A stretch of 64,000 bases of DNA, from assembly GCA_020099315.1 (NCBI GenBank), contig CP083650.1:2790001-2854000 (forward strand), in the 5' to 3' direction. A program made the position numbers and the translations under genes. Within the stretch, counting starts at the first letter, position 1. Each line of letters begins with the position of its first letter. Below are positions 42,794 through 51,662 of this stretch, piece after piece. Below the pieces are notes generated by a model. That model was given only the letters and a program-made list of their open reading frames with translations. It was not told the DNA's origin and made no database searches. The DNA comes from Citrobacter europaeus (GTDB lineage: Bacteria > Pseudomonadota > Gammaproteobacteria > Enterobacterales > Enterobacteriaceae).

Positions 42794-43571
42794 CGCGCTC
42801 TCCAAAAAGTTGATTTCTTTCAGGCAGCGCCCGCCATTGTCGTTGCAGATGCTCGCTAATCTCTCCGCGTAACAGCTGTTCCCGGCTGACGTTATCCGAC
42901 ACCCTACCCTGATGCAGCGCGACAATACGATCCGCATGACGGGCCGCCAGCGTGAGGTCATGCGTTACCCACAAAACGCCTGCCTCGTGCTCACAAAGCT
43001 CGCGCAGTTGTTCAAGCAGTTGATTCGCCAGCGGCGCATCAAGCCAGGCGGTAATTTCATCCGCCAGAATATAGCGAGCCTGACTCAGAGATGCGTGACA
43101 GGCCAGAACACGTTTCGCCATGCCCCCTGAAAGCTGGCGCGGGAAAGCATCTAATACCTGACTTTCCAGTCGGCTACGCTGGAGCAATCGGTCGATTTTT
43201 CCGGCATTCCATTGCTGGCCAGAAAGCTGGCTTGCCCTGCGCAGATGTTTTTCAATCGAGAGCAGCGGGTTAAGCGCCTGAACGCCTTGCGGGACATAAG
43301 TGAAGGTATTGCCGCGACATTTACGAATATCATCGTTGTCCAGCGTTTTACCCTCAAGGGTGATAGCCCCCTGGAAGCGCAAATTATCCGGTAAGAGATC
43401 GAGCAGGCATTGCAGCAGCAGACTCTTCCCTTCCCCACTTCCCCCAACTAGCGCCACCATCTGACCAGGCGCTACGTCAAAAGAGATATCCTGCAACAGC
43501 GAAGACCATTGTTTCGCGCCGTACCAGCGATAACGCGCTACATCCAGCGAAACCTGTCTTAAACTCAACAT
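42777..43571 (-). CDS. ABC transporter ATPase, NikD-like, of the nickel-type importer
   Basis: 264 residues: Walker A ALVGGSGEGKSLLLQC, signature RQLSGGMAKRVLACHA, Walker B ARYILADEITAWLD and the switch His in LWVTHDLTLAARHADR. It belongs to the oligopeptide/nickel ATPase branch. It overlaps the permease gene before it by seven bases and the second ATPase after it by 17, so the message is translated as one coupled unit. Partner of the NikE-like ATPase at the inner face of the membrane. Confidence 0.92.
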   Translation of the reverse strand: MLSLRQVSLDVARYRWYGAKQWSSLLQDISFDVAPGQMVALVGGSGEGKSLLLQCLLDLLPDNLRFQGAITLEGKTLDNDDIRKCRGNTFTYVPQGVQALNPLLSIEKHLRRASQLSGQQWNAGKIDRLLQRSRLESQVLDAFPRQLSGGMAKRVLACHASLSQARYILADEITAWLDAPLANQLLEQLRELCEHEAGVLWVTHDLTLAARHADRIVALHQGRVSDNVSREQLLRGEISEHLQRQWRALPERNQLFGERDAVLS

Positions 43572-44377
43572 GCGTCACCTCGTAACCATAAACGATGCAC
43601 CGCCCTTGCGAGCTGATCAAATAGCATCACCAGACTGAACAGCATCAGTCCTGGAAACAGCACCAACCACCAGTCGCCATGACTGATAAATCTCAGCGCA
43701 TCCGCCAGCAGCAGGCCCAGTGACGGTTCATGCGGCGCCAGCCCAAAACCGAGGAAGCTTAACGCCGCGCTGTGCAACACCGCGTGAGGAAACATCAGCA
43801 ATGTTCCCGTTAACCACTGGGGTAATAATGCGGGTAGATAGTGGTGCCGCCAGCAGTAAAAATGTCCGTGTCCCAGACGCCAGGTCAGCGTCAGATAGTC
43901 ACTATGAGCCACGCGCTGCGCTTCGGCACGCAGGATCAGCGCCAGTCGCGGCCAGTGGGTCAGCGCAACCGCCATGATCACCCCGTTTTTCCCGCCACCC
44001 AGCGTAAAGCAGATCAAAATGAGCAACAGCAGATGCGGCATCGACAGCATGGCATCGGTAATCAGACGCATAAGCACATCCAGACGCGGATGTATGCGCG
44101 AAACCGCCGCCATCATTAATGCGATGAAGCCGCTGCACAACGCCGCGCCAATACCAATTTGCAGACTGGTTAACGCGCCCTGAAAGCATCGTGTCCACAA
44201 ATCGCGACCCAGGTTATCGGTGCCAAACCAGTAAAGCGCATCGGGTGGCAGATGACGGGCAAGCAGATTAACGCTCAACGGATTATCCAGCGTCGCTGCG
44301 CCATACACCGCAATAAAAAGCAGGCAGCTAAAAGAGAACAAAAGACGAATTAGCGTCGGCGTTGGGTTATAGAGCAT
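43565..44377 (-). CDS. ABC transporter permease, NikC-like
   Basis: 270-residue inner-membrane permease with about six helices. FGTDNLGRDLWTR near the N-terminus is the DppC/OppC/NikC motif (G-T-D-x-x-G-R-D), and the EAA loop for ATPase contact is RAEAQRVAHSDYLTLTWRLGHGHFY. Start ATG 44377 overlaps the end of the NikB-like gene by 11 bases. With the second permease it forms the transmembrane path of the importer. Substrate assignment to nickel comes from the operator upstream of the operon, not from the permease itself. Confidence 0.92.
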   Translation of the reverse strand: MLYNPTPTLIRLLFSFSCLLFIAVYGAATLDNPLSVNLLARHLPPDALYWFGTDNLGRDLWTRCFQGALTSLQIGIGAALCSGFIALMMAAVSRIHPRLDVLMRLITDAMLSMPHLLLLILICFTLGGGKNGVIMAVALTHWPRLALILRAEAQRVAHSDYLTLTWRLGHGHFYCWRHHYLPALLPQWLTGTLLMFPHAVLHSAALSFLGFGLAPHEPSLGLLLADALRFISHGDWWLVLFPGLMLFSLVMLFDQLARAVHRLWLRGDAC

Positions 44378-45341
44378 CAGGTCGCTCCAGAGCGCGATTC
44401 AACACATGGATAAGCCAAGTTGACAGCGAGTTGCCAATGAACACCAATACGGTACTGAATAACACTATCCCCATGAGTAACGGCAGATCGCCGCGTAACC
44501 CGGCATCAATAGTGGCCTGTCCCAGTCCCGGGTAAGCAAACACTTTTTCCGCCAGCAGCGCGCCGCCCAGTAGTTCTCCCAGCGAAGCAAACTGCAGGCA
44601 CAGCGCTGGCGTGATAGCGTGGCGCAGAACCTGATGACGCAACAGCGACCAGCCTTTATCTCCCTGAGAACGCGCAAAACGAACAAAATCACTTTTCATC
44701 ACGCTGGCGATACTTTCCCGCGTGTGAAGCGTAATTTGTCCCAGTCCCAGCAAACTTAGCGCGCAAACGGGAAGCACCAGATGGCGCAGACGCTCAGTCA
44801 GCGTGGCCATATCGCCGCTGTTGCCCGGCTCCCATGCGCAGCAGACCGGAAATACCGGCCAGCGCACAGCAAATAACGCCAGTAACAGCATGCCAATCCA
44901 GAAGGTCGGCAGCGAAGAAAGCAAATAGCTGAGGCGACAAATTGCTTTATCCGGCCAGCGATTCAAGTAGCGACCCGCGACAAATCCCATCACCGTTCCC
45001 AGTACACCGGAAAGTAACCACGCGCCGCCAAGTAGCGCAAACGAGGTAGCAAAGCGCTCTTTAATCACGCTGGCAACCGGCGCATTAAATAACATTGAAT
45101 AGCCGAGATCGCCCTGCAATACGCGTATAAACCAGTGAACAAAACGCTCCCATAGCGGCTGGTCCAATCCCCAGCGAGCAGCGATCCGCGCATATTGTTC
45201 CGGCGGCACGTGCAGGAGATCGTTGCCGATATAGGCGCGAATCGGATCGACAGGAGAAAAACTGAGCAGCACAAAAGTGCCAGCCGCAACCAGCACTAAT
45301 AGCACAATCAGCCGTAGAAAATGGCCCACAACAGACTTCAT
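44367..45341 (-). CDS. ABC transporter permease, NikB-like
   Basis: 324 residues from ATG 45341 (MKSVVGHFLRLIVLLVLV). This ATG shares a base with the TGA stop of the substrate-binding gene (TGATG), a typical coupled start; a longer frame begins at 45362. DppB/OppB/NikB features: FSPVDPIRAYIGN after the first helix, and the EAA loop VMKSDFVRFARSQGDKGWS that contacts the ATPase. About six helices, inner membrane. Second gene of the five-gene importer operon. Confidence 0.92.
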   Translation of the reverse strand: MKSVVGHFLRLIVLLVLVAAGTFVLLSFSPVDPIRAYIGNDLLHVPPEQYARIAARWGLDQPLWERFVHWFIRVLQGDLGYSMLFNAPVASVIKERFATSFALLGGAWLLSGVLGTVMGFVAGRYLNRWPDKAICRLSYLLSSLPTFWIGMLLLALFAVRWPVFPVCCAWEPGNSGDMATLTERLRHLVLPVCALSLLGLGQITLHTRESIASVMKSDFVRFARSQGDKGWSLLRHQVLRHAITPALCLQFASLGELLGGALLAEKVFAYPGLGQATIDAGLRGDLPLLMGIVLFSTVLVFIGNSLSTWLIHVLNRALERPDAL

Positions 45342-46927
45342 CAACGGCAGGTCCAGGTCCATTCGTCCAGATTATTGAGCAGTGACCAGCTACCGTGAAT
45401 TTCCGGTGCGCCTTTGCCCAGGTCAATACACGGATTAGCCAAGTAAGTGTGCTGAATGTTCAGCAGCCAGGCCCAGGCGGCATCGCCCTGCACGCCAGCC
45501 CCTTGCTTGCCATCCCACTCCACCTGTTGCCAGAAAGGCAATGCTTTTTGCCAGTCCGGGGCGTCAATAGCCTGTTTAAGATGCTGTTCAACAACGGGAT
45601 TACTGTAATAGCCAGGATTGTAGTATTCCACGCCCGCGGCCTGATTACTGTAGTGATGGAAAAGCTCCATCGGATCCAGGCTTCCCCAGCCAAACAGCGT
45701 CGGATTCGCATGCATATGGCGCTCAACGGTTTCCCAGCTTCCGGATTGCAGCGAGACCTGAATACCCACGGGCTCCAGCATCGCACGTACGGCTTCGGCT
45801 AAATCCCGGCGCGTGCTGTCACCGCTGGCGTACCACAGCGTCAGGCGAGCTTCTTTGCCGTCTTTCACTCGTACGCCGTCTTTCCCCACCTTCCAGCCGG
45901 CCTCTTCCAGAATTGTCCGTGCTTTTTCGCTGTCGCCATCGTTGAACGCGACGGACTGCCCCTGCCATGGCAGGCCCTGAACCGCGCTATACGCCGGAAT
46001 CGCATGGCCTTCCATGACCTGTTCGGCAAGCTGCTTACGGTCAATGGCGTAATTGATGGCGCGTCTGATAGCGACATCGGCAGTGATATCGTTACCAATT
46101 GGGTAACCATTGGCGTCTTTTTTACCCGCAGGAACCATCGGGAACACAATGCCACGGTTTTCCACGCTGTCGCGAACCCAAAGCTTCAAATTCTGCTGCT
46201 GAGGGGCGACTGCCATCGACGGCGCAATACGCACGAGTCCCAGTTGGCCACTGCGCGCTGCGGCATAAGCGTTATCTTCATCAAGGAAGACAAACACCAG
46301 CTTACTGAAATCATTTTTCTTACCGGCATACCAGGGGTTAGCCTCCACGATCAACTGCTGCCCCGGCTGAAAACTCACCAGCCGATAAGGACCCGCGCCT
46401 ATTGGATTTTTGGCGAAGGTTTTTTCGTCATACCGTTTTTCCGGGACAATACCCAAAGAACCCAGCACGTTTACAAAGGTGCTCTGCGGGCTGCGCAGCG
46501 TAATTTCTACCGTGCGGTTATCTTTCAGGCTGGCATGGTTGAAGTTCCCCATGTCGATTTTGCCGCCGCTTTTTGCGGCTTTGTTATAGGTGAACACCAC
46601 ATCTTCCGCGGTTAGCGGGGATCCATCAGAGAATTTAAGGTCGGGTTTTAACGTCAATGTCCAGGTTTTGCCATCTGCGCTGGTCTCTACTTTTTCCGTC
46701 AGCAGGTTTCCCCAGCTCATATCTGCATTTTGTTTTAATAATGGTGCGTGCAAAAGCAAATAGCTGCCATGACTCCAGCCCAACATCGGGTCAAACCCTT
46801 CCGTTGGCTCCGGTCCAATTGCCAGTTTTAACGTCTGCCCTTCGCTCGCATTTTGCGCGGCGAGAAGTGGTGAGGTTAATGCGAGAGTCAATGCGCACGT
46901 AAGCAGTGCCAGCTTGCCTTTGATCAT
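45341..46927 (-). CDS. Periplasmic binding protein of the nickel-type ABC importer
   Basis: 528 residues, cluster C solute-binding protein (DppA/OppA/NikA family). Signal peptide MIKGKLALLTCALTLALTSP-LLA, then LKLAIGPEPTEGFDPMLGW and the family core ETSADGKTWTLTLKPDLKFSDGSPLTAEDVVFTYN (residues about 81-115), and later FGWGSLDPMELFHHYSN. It differs clearly from E. coli NikA. A perfect NikR operator 121 bases upstream makes nickel, probably as a chelate, the best substrate guess. Candidates are Yersinia YntA and the Salmonella STM1255-type proteins. First gene of the five-gene operon. Confidence 0.9.
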   Translation of the reverse strand: MIKGKLALLTCALTLALTSPLLAAQNASEGQTLKLAIGPEPTEGFDPMLGWSHGSYLLLHAPLLKQNADMSWGNLLTEKVETSADGKTWTLTLKPDLKFSDGSPLTAEDVVFTYNKAAKSGGKIDMGNFNHASLKDNRTVEITLRSPQSTFVNVLGSLGIVPEKRYDEKTFAKNPIGAGPYRLVSFQPGQQLIVEANPWYAGKKNDFSKLVFVFLDEDNAYAAARSGQLGLVRIAPSMAVAPQQQNLKLWVRDSVENRGIVFPMVPAGKKDANGYPIGNDITADVAIRRAINYAIDRKQLAEQVMEGHAIPAYSAVQGLPWQGQSVAFNDGDSEKARTILEEAGWKVGKDGVRVKDGKEARLTLWYASGDSTRRDLAEAVRAMLEPVGIQVSLQSGSWETVERHMHANPTLFGWGSLDPMELFHHYSNQAAGVEYYNPGYYSNPVVEQHLKQAIDAPDWQKALPFWQQVEWDGKQGAGVQGDAAWAWLLNIQHTYLANPCIDLGKGAPEIHGSWSLLNNLDEWTWTCR

Positions 46928-47047
46928 TATGTTATCCAGATTTACGTTATTTTTATGCCGCTCAACGATGTCTTGTCGTTTAACGGTCTCCTGGGGAAGG
47001 GATTATGGCGGACAGAAATGACGAAAAAAATGATGCGGCGCAGAAAA

Positions 47048-47075
47048 GTATGACGATTTTCTAAAATTATCATAC
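47048..47075. promoter_or_regulatory. NikR operator
   Basis: GTATGA (47048-47053), 16 bases, TCATAC (47070-47075): an exact match to the NikR palindrome GTATGA-N16-TCATAC of the E. coli nik promoter, and the inner bases (CGA...TAAAAT) also resemble it. It lies 121 bases upstream of the binding-protein start and about 280 from the divergent receptor gene. Confidence 0.9.
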
Positions 47076-47282
47076 TTTTTTTTGATACTCCGTTATGAGT
47101 ACGCACTGAATTACAGAAACAGAGCAAAAGTTAGCCATTTAATTAATGGCAAATTAATGACAACCTAATGATTGCAAATACTAATTATTGGTCTTTTTCG
47201 CTATTCCCTTAGCTCAAATTAATGACAATTTATGTATATTTATTCAAGAAAAAGACCAGAAGTGATAAGTTATGTAAATACA

Positions 47283-47309
47283 TAATGATAATTATTTGTA
47301 TTATCATTA
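47283..47309. promoter_or_regulatory. Fur box of the TonB-dependent receptor gene
   Basis: TAATGATAAT-TATTTGT-ATTATCATTA, a perfect ten-base inverted repeat with a seven-base centre, close to the Fur consensus GATAATGATAATCATTATC. It lies 49 to 75 bases before the receptor start, so iron should repress the receptor. Confidence 0.85.
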
Positions 47310-47357
47310 CCATCAATTATCTTACTGCCTTTGAATTTTAACAAAGGAAGTTTGACT

Positions 47358-49445
47358 ATGCGCTTAAAACCTGTTGCTTCTGTTGTTCTGTCCTGTTTAG
47401 GATTTTCTAGTCCTCTGGTCTTCGCTGAAGATGTCATGGTGGTAACCGCTTCCGGTTATGAAAAGAAAATCACCAACGCCGCTGCCAGCGTCTCCGTTAT
47501 TTCGCAGCAAGAGTTACAAACCAATAAATATAATGACTTAGGCGAAGCTCTGCGTTCTGTTGAAGGGGTCGATGTTGAAAGCAGTACCGGTAAAACCGGT
47601 GGGCTGGAGGTCAGCATCCGCGGTATGCCCGCCAGCTATACCTTGATCCTGATTGACGGTATTCGTCAAAACGGCAGCAGCGACGTGACGCCAAACGGCT
47701 TCTCTGCCATGAATACCAGCTTTATGCCTCCGCTGGCGGCAATCGACCATATTGAAGTGATCCGCGGCCCGATGTCGACGCTTTATGGCTCCGACGCAAT
47801 CGGTGGCGTAGTGAATATCATCACCAAAAAAAGCACCGATAAATGGAGCACCTCCATCAATACTGGCGTTAACCTGCAAGAGAGTAATAAATGGGGTAAC
47901 AGTACGGTCGCCAACTTCTGGTCAAGCGGCCCGTTAATCGCGGGCGTACTGGATATGCAGGTTCGGGGGAGCACAACCCAGCGTCAGGGTTCCAGCGTCA
48001 CCTCCCTGAGCGATACCGCCTCCACCCGCGTACCTTATCCGACCGAATCGGAAAACTATAACATCGGTACGCGCCTCGACTGGAAAACGAATGAAAACAA
48101 TACGCTGTGGTTAGATCTCGATTCTGCCAGACAGCGTTATGACAACGACGACGGTCAATTAGGAAACCTGACGGGGGGTTACGACAAAACGCTGCGCTAC
48201 GAGCGTAACAAAGTTACCCTCGGTCACGATACCGCCTTAACGTTCGGCACCTGGAAATCCTCCCTCGGCTGGAATGAAACCGAGAACAAAGGCCGACAAC
48301 TGGTCTCCTCGGCACTCACGCCAGAGAACGCAGGCCGGGCCGGTGATGCACGTGAACTGAAGAACACCAACGTCATCCTGGACTCAGTGCTGCTGACGCC
48401 ATTGGGTGATTCGCACCTCTTAACCCTCGGTGGGGAATATTGGGATGCACGAATGAAAGATGGTGTGGTGCTGGCCAATACCGGTGAGACGTTCCACCAA
48501 AAAACGTGGGCAGCCTATGCGGAAGATGAATGGCATATTCTCGATTCGCTGGCCTTAACCGCAGGAACACGCTATGAGCATAACGATGTCTTTGGCGGTC
48601 ATCTCAGCCCACGAGCGTATATGGTCTGGGATGTTTCCGACGAATGGACGCTCAAAGGTGGCGTAACGACAGGTTATAAAGCCCCCTCGCTGAGCCAGTT
48701 GCATAACGGGATCAGCGGCGTAACTGCGCAAGGAACGGTGAATACGGTCGGTAACCCGGACCTCAAACCGGAGGAAAGTCTCAGCTACGAAACCGGGCTG
48801 TATTACGAGAACGATGCAGGGCTTAACGCCAACGTTACTGGCTTCTATACCGAATATAAAAACAAAATTGTCTCATATTCTATCGATGATAATACCAACA
48901 GCTATACCAACAGCGGCAAGGCAAGGACCGATGGCGTTGAATTTGCCAGCACCTTCCCGCTGTGGTCAGATGTGCTGACCTTATCCCTCAACTATACCTA
49001 CACCCAGAGCAAGCAAAAAGATGGTGACAATAAAGGCGCGCCATTAAGTTACACGCCAAAACATATGGCTAACGCCCGCCTGAACTGGCAGGCAACGGAA
49101 GATATGAACGCCTGGCTGAGCGCACGTTATCGCGGTAAAGCTCCACGCTTTACCGAAAATTACGACAACCTCAGCGCGGTACAAAAGGCCGTATATGACG
49201 ACAAAGGCGCTGATTTAAAAGCCTGGACCGTTCTCGACATGGGGATGTCTTATAAGCTGACCAAAGACCTGACGCTTAATACAGCGATTAATAACGTGCT
49301 GGATAAAGACTTTAGTGAAGTCAAACTGTACCAGGTGGGCCGTAATAGCACCTACGCAGGTGATTATTATCAGACTGCGCAATCTACAACCGGATACGTA
49401 AACCCGGGTCGTAACTACTGGGTTTCTCTAAACTATCAGTTCTAA
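47358..49445 (+). CDS. TonB-dependent outer-membrane receptor, IreA/CirA type
   Basis: 695 residues. Signal peptide MRLKPVASVVLSCLGFSSPL-VFA, then the TonB box EDVMVVTASG, the plug domain (YNDLGEALRSVEGVDVESS, VIRGPMSTLYGSDAIGGVVNIIT) and a 22-strand barrel ending in NYQF. It resembles IreA of extraintestinal E. coli and the CirA/FepA catecholate group as I recall them. ATG 47358 follows AGGAAG; the frame extends nine codons. A Fur box stands upstream, and a nickel-type importer with a NikR site is divergent. The ligand could be a ferric siderophore or a metallophore used for nickel. Confidence 0.92.
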   Translation: MRLKPVASVVLSCLGFSSPLVFAEDVMVVTASGYEKKITNAAASVSVISQQELQTNKYNDLGEALRSVEGVDVESSTGKTGGLEVSIRGMPASYTLILIDGIRQNGSSDVTPNGFSAMNTSFMPPLAAIDHIEVIRGPMSTLYGSDAIGGVVNIITKKSTDKWSTSINTGVNLQESNKWGNSTVANFWSSGPLIAGVLDMQVRGSTTQRQGSSVTSLSDTASTRVPYPTESENYNIGTRLDWKTNENNTLWLDLDSARQRYDNDDGQLGNLTGGYDKTLRYERNKVTLGHDTALTFGTWKSSLGWNETENKGRQLVSSALTPENAGRAGDARELKNTNVILDSVLLTPLGDSHLLTLGGEYWDARMKDGVVLANTGETFHQKTWAAYAEDEWHILDSLALTAGTRYEHNDVFGGHLSPRAYMVWDVSDEWTLKGGVTTGYKAPSLSQLHNGISGVTAQGTVNTVGNPDLKPEESLSYETGLYYENDAGLNANVTGFYTEYKNKIVSYSIDDNTNSYTNSGKARTDGVEFASTFPLWSDVLTLSLNYTYTQSKQKDGDNKGAPLSYTPKHMANARLNWQATEDMNAWLSARYRGKAPRFTENYDNLSAVQKAVYDDKGADLKAWTVLDMGMSYKLTKDLTLNTAINNVLDKDFSEVKLYQVGRNSTYAGDYYQTAQSTTGYVNPGRNYWVSLNYQF

Positions 49446-49549
49446 TTTTTACAAATCCTGCTGGCCGAGCTATCACATGTATCTCAGTCAGCAGGAGCTC
49501 AAGATCTATAAGGCAACAGATATTCTTCTGGTACCGAGTTAATCCAGTT

Positions 49550-51073
49550 TTATTCGACAAAAACATTCACTTTAGGTTTTGACAGCAGAATAATGACGAA
49601 CTCAGTGAAAGTTACGGGCTTATAGAAATAGTATCCTTGCAGGAAAACGATGTTGTTTTTATTCAGGTAATCAAGCTGCGCCTTTGTTTCAACCCCTTCT
49701 GCAACGATGCTTAAAGACAGTTTACGTGCCAGTTCAAGTACACAATCTAAAATCCGGGTTGAATCGGGATGCTCATTTACCCTTCCCACAAAGCTCTGAT
49801 CGATCTTGATGTAATCAATATGCAAATCATGCAAATAAGAAAGGCCAGAATAACCGGTACCAAAATCATCCAAGGCGATCACAAAGCCATTTTCATGGAG
49901 CGTATTGAGTCTCTGCACAAGATCCTCGTCCACATCCAGCGGTTCGCGCTCAGTGACTTCGATGACCAGATTGAGATCATCGCGGTTAAAACTGTCCCTG
50001 TATTGCAGGCACTCATGCACGAATGTAGGGGATATGATATGAGATGCACTGTAGTTAATACCGACATGGAAGCCGGGTGGCAATTTGCTGGAAATAGAGT
50101 TCATATTCGCAGCGACCTGCCTCATCAGGCTTTGTGTTAGCGGCACGATCAGACCTGACTTTTCGGCGATGGGAATAAAGGAAGCGGGAGAGATATACCC
50201 GACCTTCGGATGTTTCCATCGGGCCAGCACTTCAACGCCACGTAACGTCCCCTCTCGACCATTTACGATAGGTTGATAAAAAGGCACGATCTCTCCTTTT
50301 GCTATCGCCCTACGCAACGTTTCTTCGGGGGTATCATTCTTGTTCAGATATTTATCAATGGCATAAGCGGCTGCAACAGAAATTAACAGGACAAAAACCA
50401 AAATTCCTGAGCCTTGTGTAACCAGCCTTTTTGCACTAAATAATGGTGGTTTATTATAAATAATACTGAACGGATACTTTGCGGAATTCACCTGTCCAGA
50501 CGTACGAGTACTTGCTGTGACGGTTTTCACATCGCCCACTAAACCGAGTACGTTATCGCCCACGAGCAGTGAGTATGCCGCACCCTTTAATGGAACTTTT
50601 AGAGCGCCACGAATATGCACCCCACTGATCGTGACAATAATACGACTGGTTTGAAAACGAGTTTGATACAGCAGAACGGGTATCTCGTTTTCCGTATTGC
50701 CTGCGGGAGTCAGCAGCAAATTTGAATCAGTTATTACAGGAATTCGCTTAAGTAAGATCCTGTTCCCCGGCAAAGACGTACACCAAACTTTCCCCTGCCG
50801 GATAATGATCAGCGTTCGCAAATGAGGCCGAAGCGCTGCCTCGGTTCCAAGTTGGTACTGAGCATCCTGGTCGCATTTTTTTTCAGCGATACGCATGGCT
50901 GTACCGGTTGCCTGGAAAGCCTCATCGAGTATGTTATCCATATTTTTCGCGGCATATCTGGCTCCTCCAAGAGTTTCCAACGAGGAGGAATACCAGAGCT
51001 GCATATTGAGAATAAAAACACCGATGAATAAAAGGCACACCGCAGCAATTACCGGTAACAATGCTTTGCGCAT
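49550..51073 (-). CDS. Membrane cyclic-di-GMP phosphodiesterase, CSS-EAL type
   Basis: 507 residues. Two membrane helices (about 5-28 and 222-240) enclose a periplasmic CSS domain, recognised by the redox cysteine segment RQGKVWCTSLPG (Cys98), with another cysteine at 67. The cytoplasmic EAL domain has EVLARW (Glu281, EVL instead of EAL), GINYSASH, VIEVTERE, DDFGTGYS, YIKIDQS and AEGVET, so all metal and catalytic residues are present and the enzyme should be active. Relatives in E. coli are PdeC, PdeB and PdeD, in which DsbA-dependent disulfide formation controls cleavage. I could not name an orthologue. It is convergent with the receptor gene. Confidence 0.9.
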   Translation of the reverse strand: MRKALLPVIAAVCLLFIGVFILNMQLWYSSSLETLGGARYAAKNMDNILDEAFQATGTAMRIAEKKCDQDAQYQLGTEAALRPHLRTLIIIRQGKVWCTSLPGNRILLKRIPVITDSNLLLTPAGNTENEIPVLLYQTRFQTSRIIVTISGVHIRGALKVPLKGAAYSLLVGDNVLGLVGDVKTVTASTRTSGQVNSAKYPFSIIYNKPPLFSAKRLVTQGSGILVFVLLISVAAAYAIDKYLNKNDTPEETLRRAIAKGEIVPFYQPIVNGREGTLRGVEVLARWKHPKVGYISPASFIPIAEKSGLIVPLTQSLMRQVAANMNSISSKLPPGFHVGINYSASHIISPTFVHECLQYRDSFNRDDLNLVIEVTEREPLDVDEDLVQRLNTLHENGFVIALDDFGTGYSGLSYLHDLHIDYIKIDQSFVGRVNEHPDSTRILDCVLELARKLSLSIVAEGVETKAQLDYLNKNNIVFLQGYYFYKPVTFTEFVIILLSKPKVNVFVE

Positions 51074-51314
51074 TCTCGTGTCCTGTGGCGAAAATTAAAA
51101 ACTCATGATGATGAACATTTACGTGTTCAAATTTATCTCTACAGAGCATGGTAGACAGAATCAGAAACCGCCATAAGCCCAGTCACACTTCCCCAATAAA
51201 AACGTAACCGTATAATTTGTATATAAAAAAATCACTAAAAATAGCATTACATAACCGGCGTAGTACCTCATCCAATTTTGCTATCATAGAAATATACGAA
51301 TAAGAGGTGAGCCA

Positions 51315-51587
51315 ATGAAAATCTTTATCACTGACAGTGACGGGAACCTGATTCCTGTTGACGGAAAAAGCGTTGTCATCGAATTGAATAGCGGCGGCAC
51401 TATCGAGATCGCCGAGGAGTATAGCCGGGACGATGTTCCTGAAGGTATTAATTTGTGGGGCGGACGAGAACCCTCCCCTTCACTCTCATTCGAGGAAATC
51501 AAAGCCAGAACTGAAGGCCTTGGCGTTTATCCCATCGCAGCCAACGCTCTGCATGTATTCCCGTACAAACTTTCATCAAAAGAATAA
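51315..51587 (+). CDS. Small cytoplasmic protein of unknown function
   Basis: 90 residues, start ATG 51315 behind AGAGGTGAGCC. Acidic, without signal peptide or membrane segment. The N-terminus (MKIFITDSDGNLIPVDGKSV) and NSGGTIEIAEEY look like a small beta-sandwich, and INLWGGREPSPSLSFEEIK is proline-rich. I do not recognise a family. It faces the autotransporter gene and shares a hairpin with it; its promoter is in the 240-base gap to the EAL gene. Length, ribosome site and normal codon use support a real gene. Confidence 0.65.
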   Translation: MKIFITDSDGNLIPVDGKSVVIELNSGGTIEIAEEYSRDDVPEGINLWGGREPSPSLSFEEIKARTEGLGVYPIAANALHVFPYKLSSKE

Positions 51588-51606
51588 TTGCACTCATTAT
51601 TGGGTT

Positions 51607-51640
51607 TAAAATAACCAGACTGACATACGCCAGTCTGGCT
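51607..51640 (-). terminator. Hairpin between the 90-residue gene and the autotransporter
   Basis: Stem CCAGACTG / CAGTCTGG with loop ACATACGC, followed on the minus strand by TTATTTT; 25 bases past the autotransporter stop. Confidence 0.7.
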
Positions 51641-51662
51641 GAACTTGCCCGGCAGAATCAGC

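Noticed and set aside
49446..49549. Possible terminator after the TonB receptor gene
   Set aside because: The complementary parts (CTGCTGGC, CAGCAGGAG) are imperfect and no T run follows, so I did not list it.
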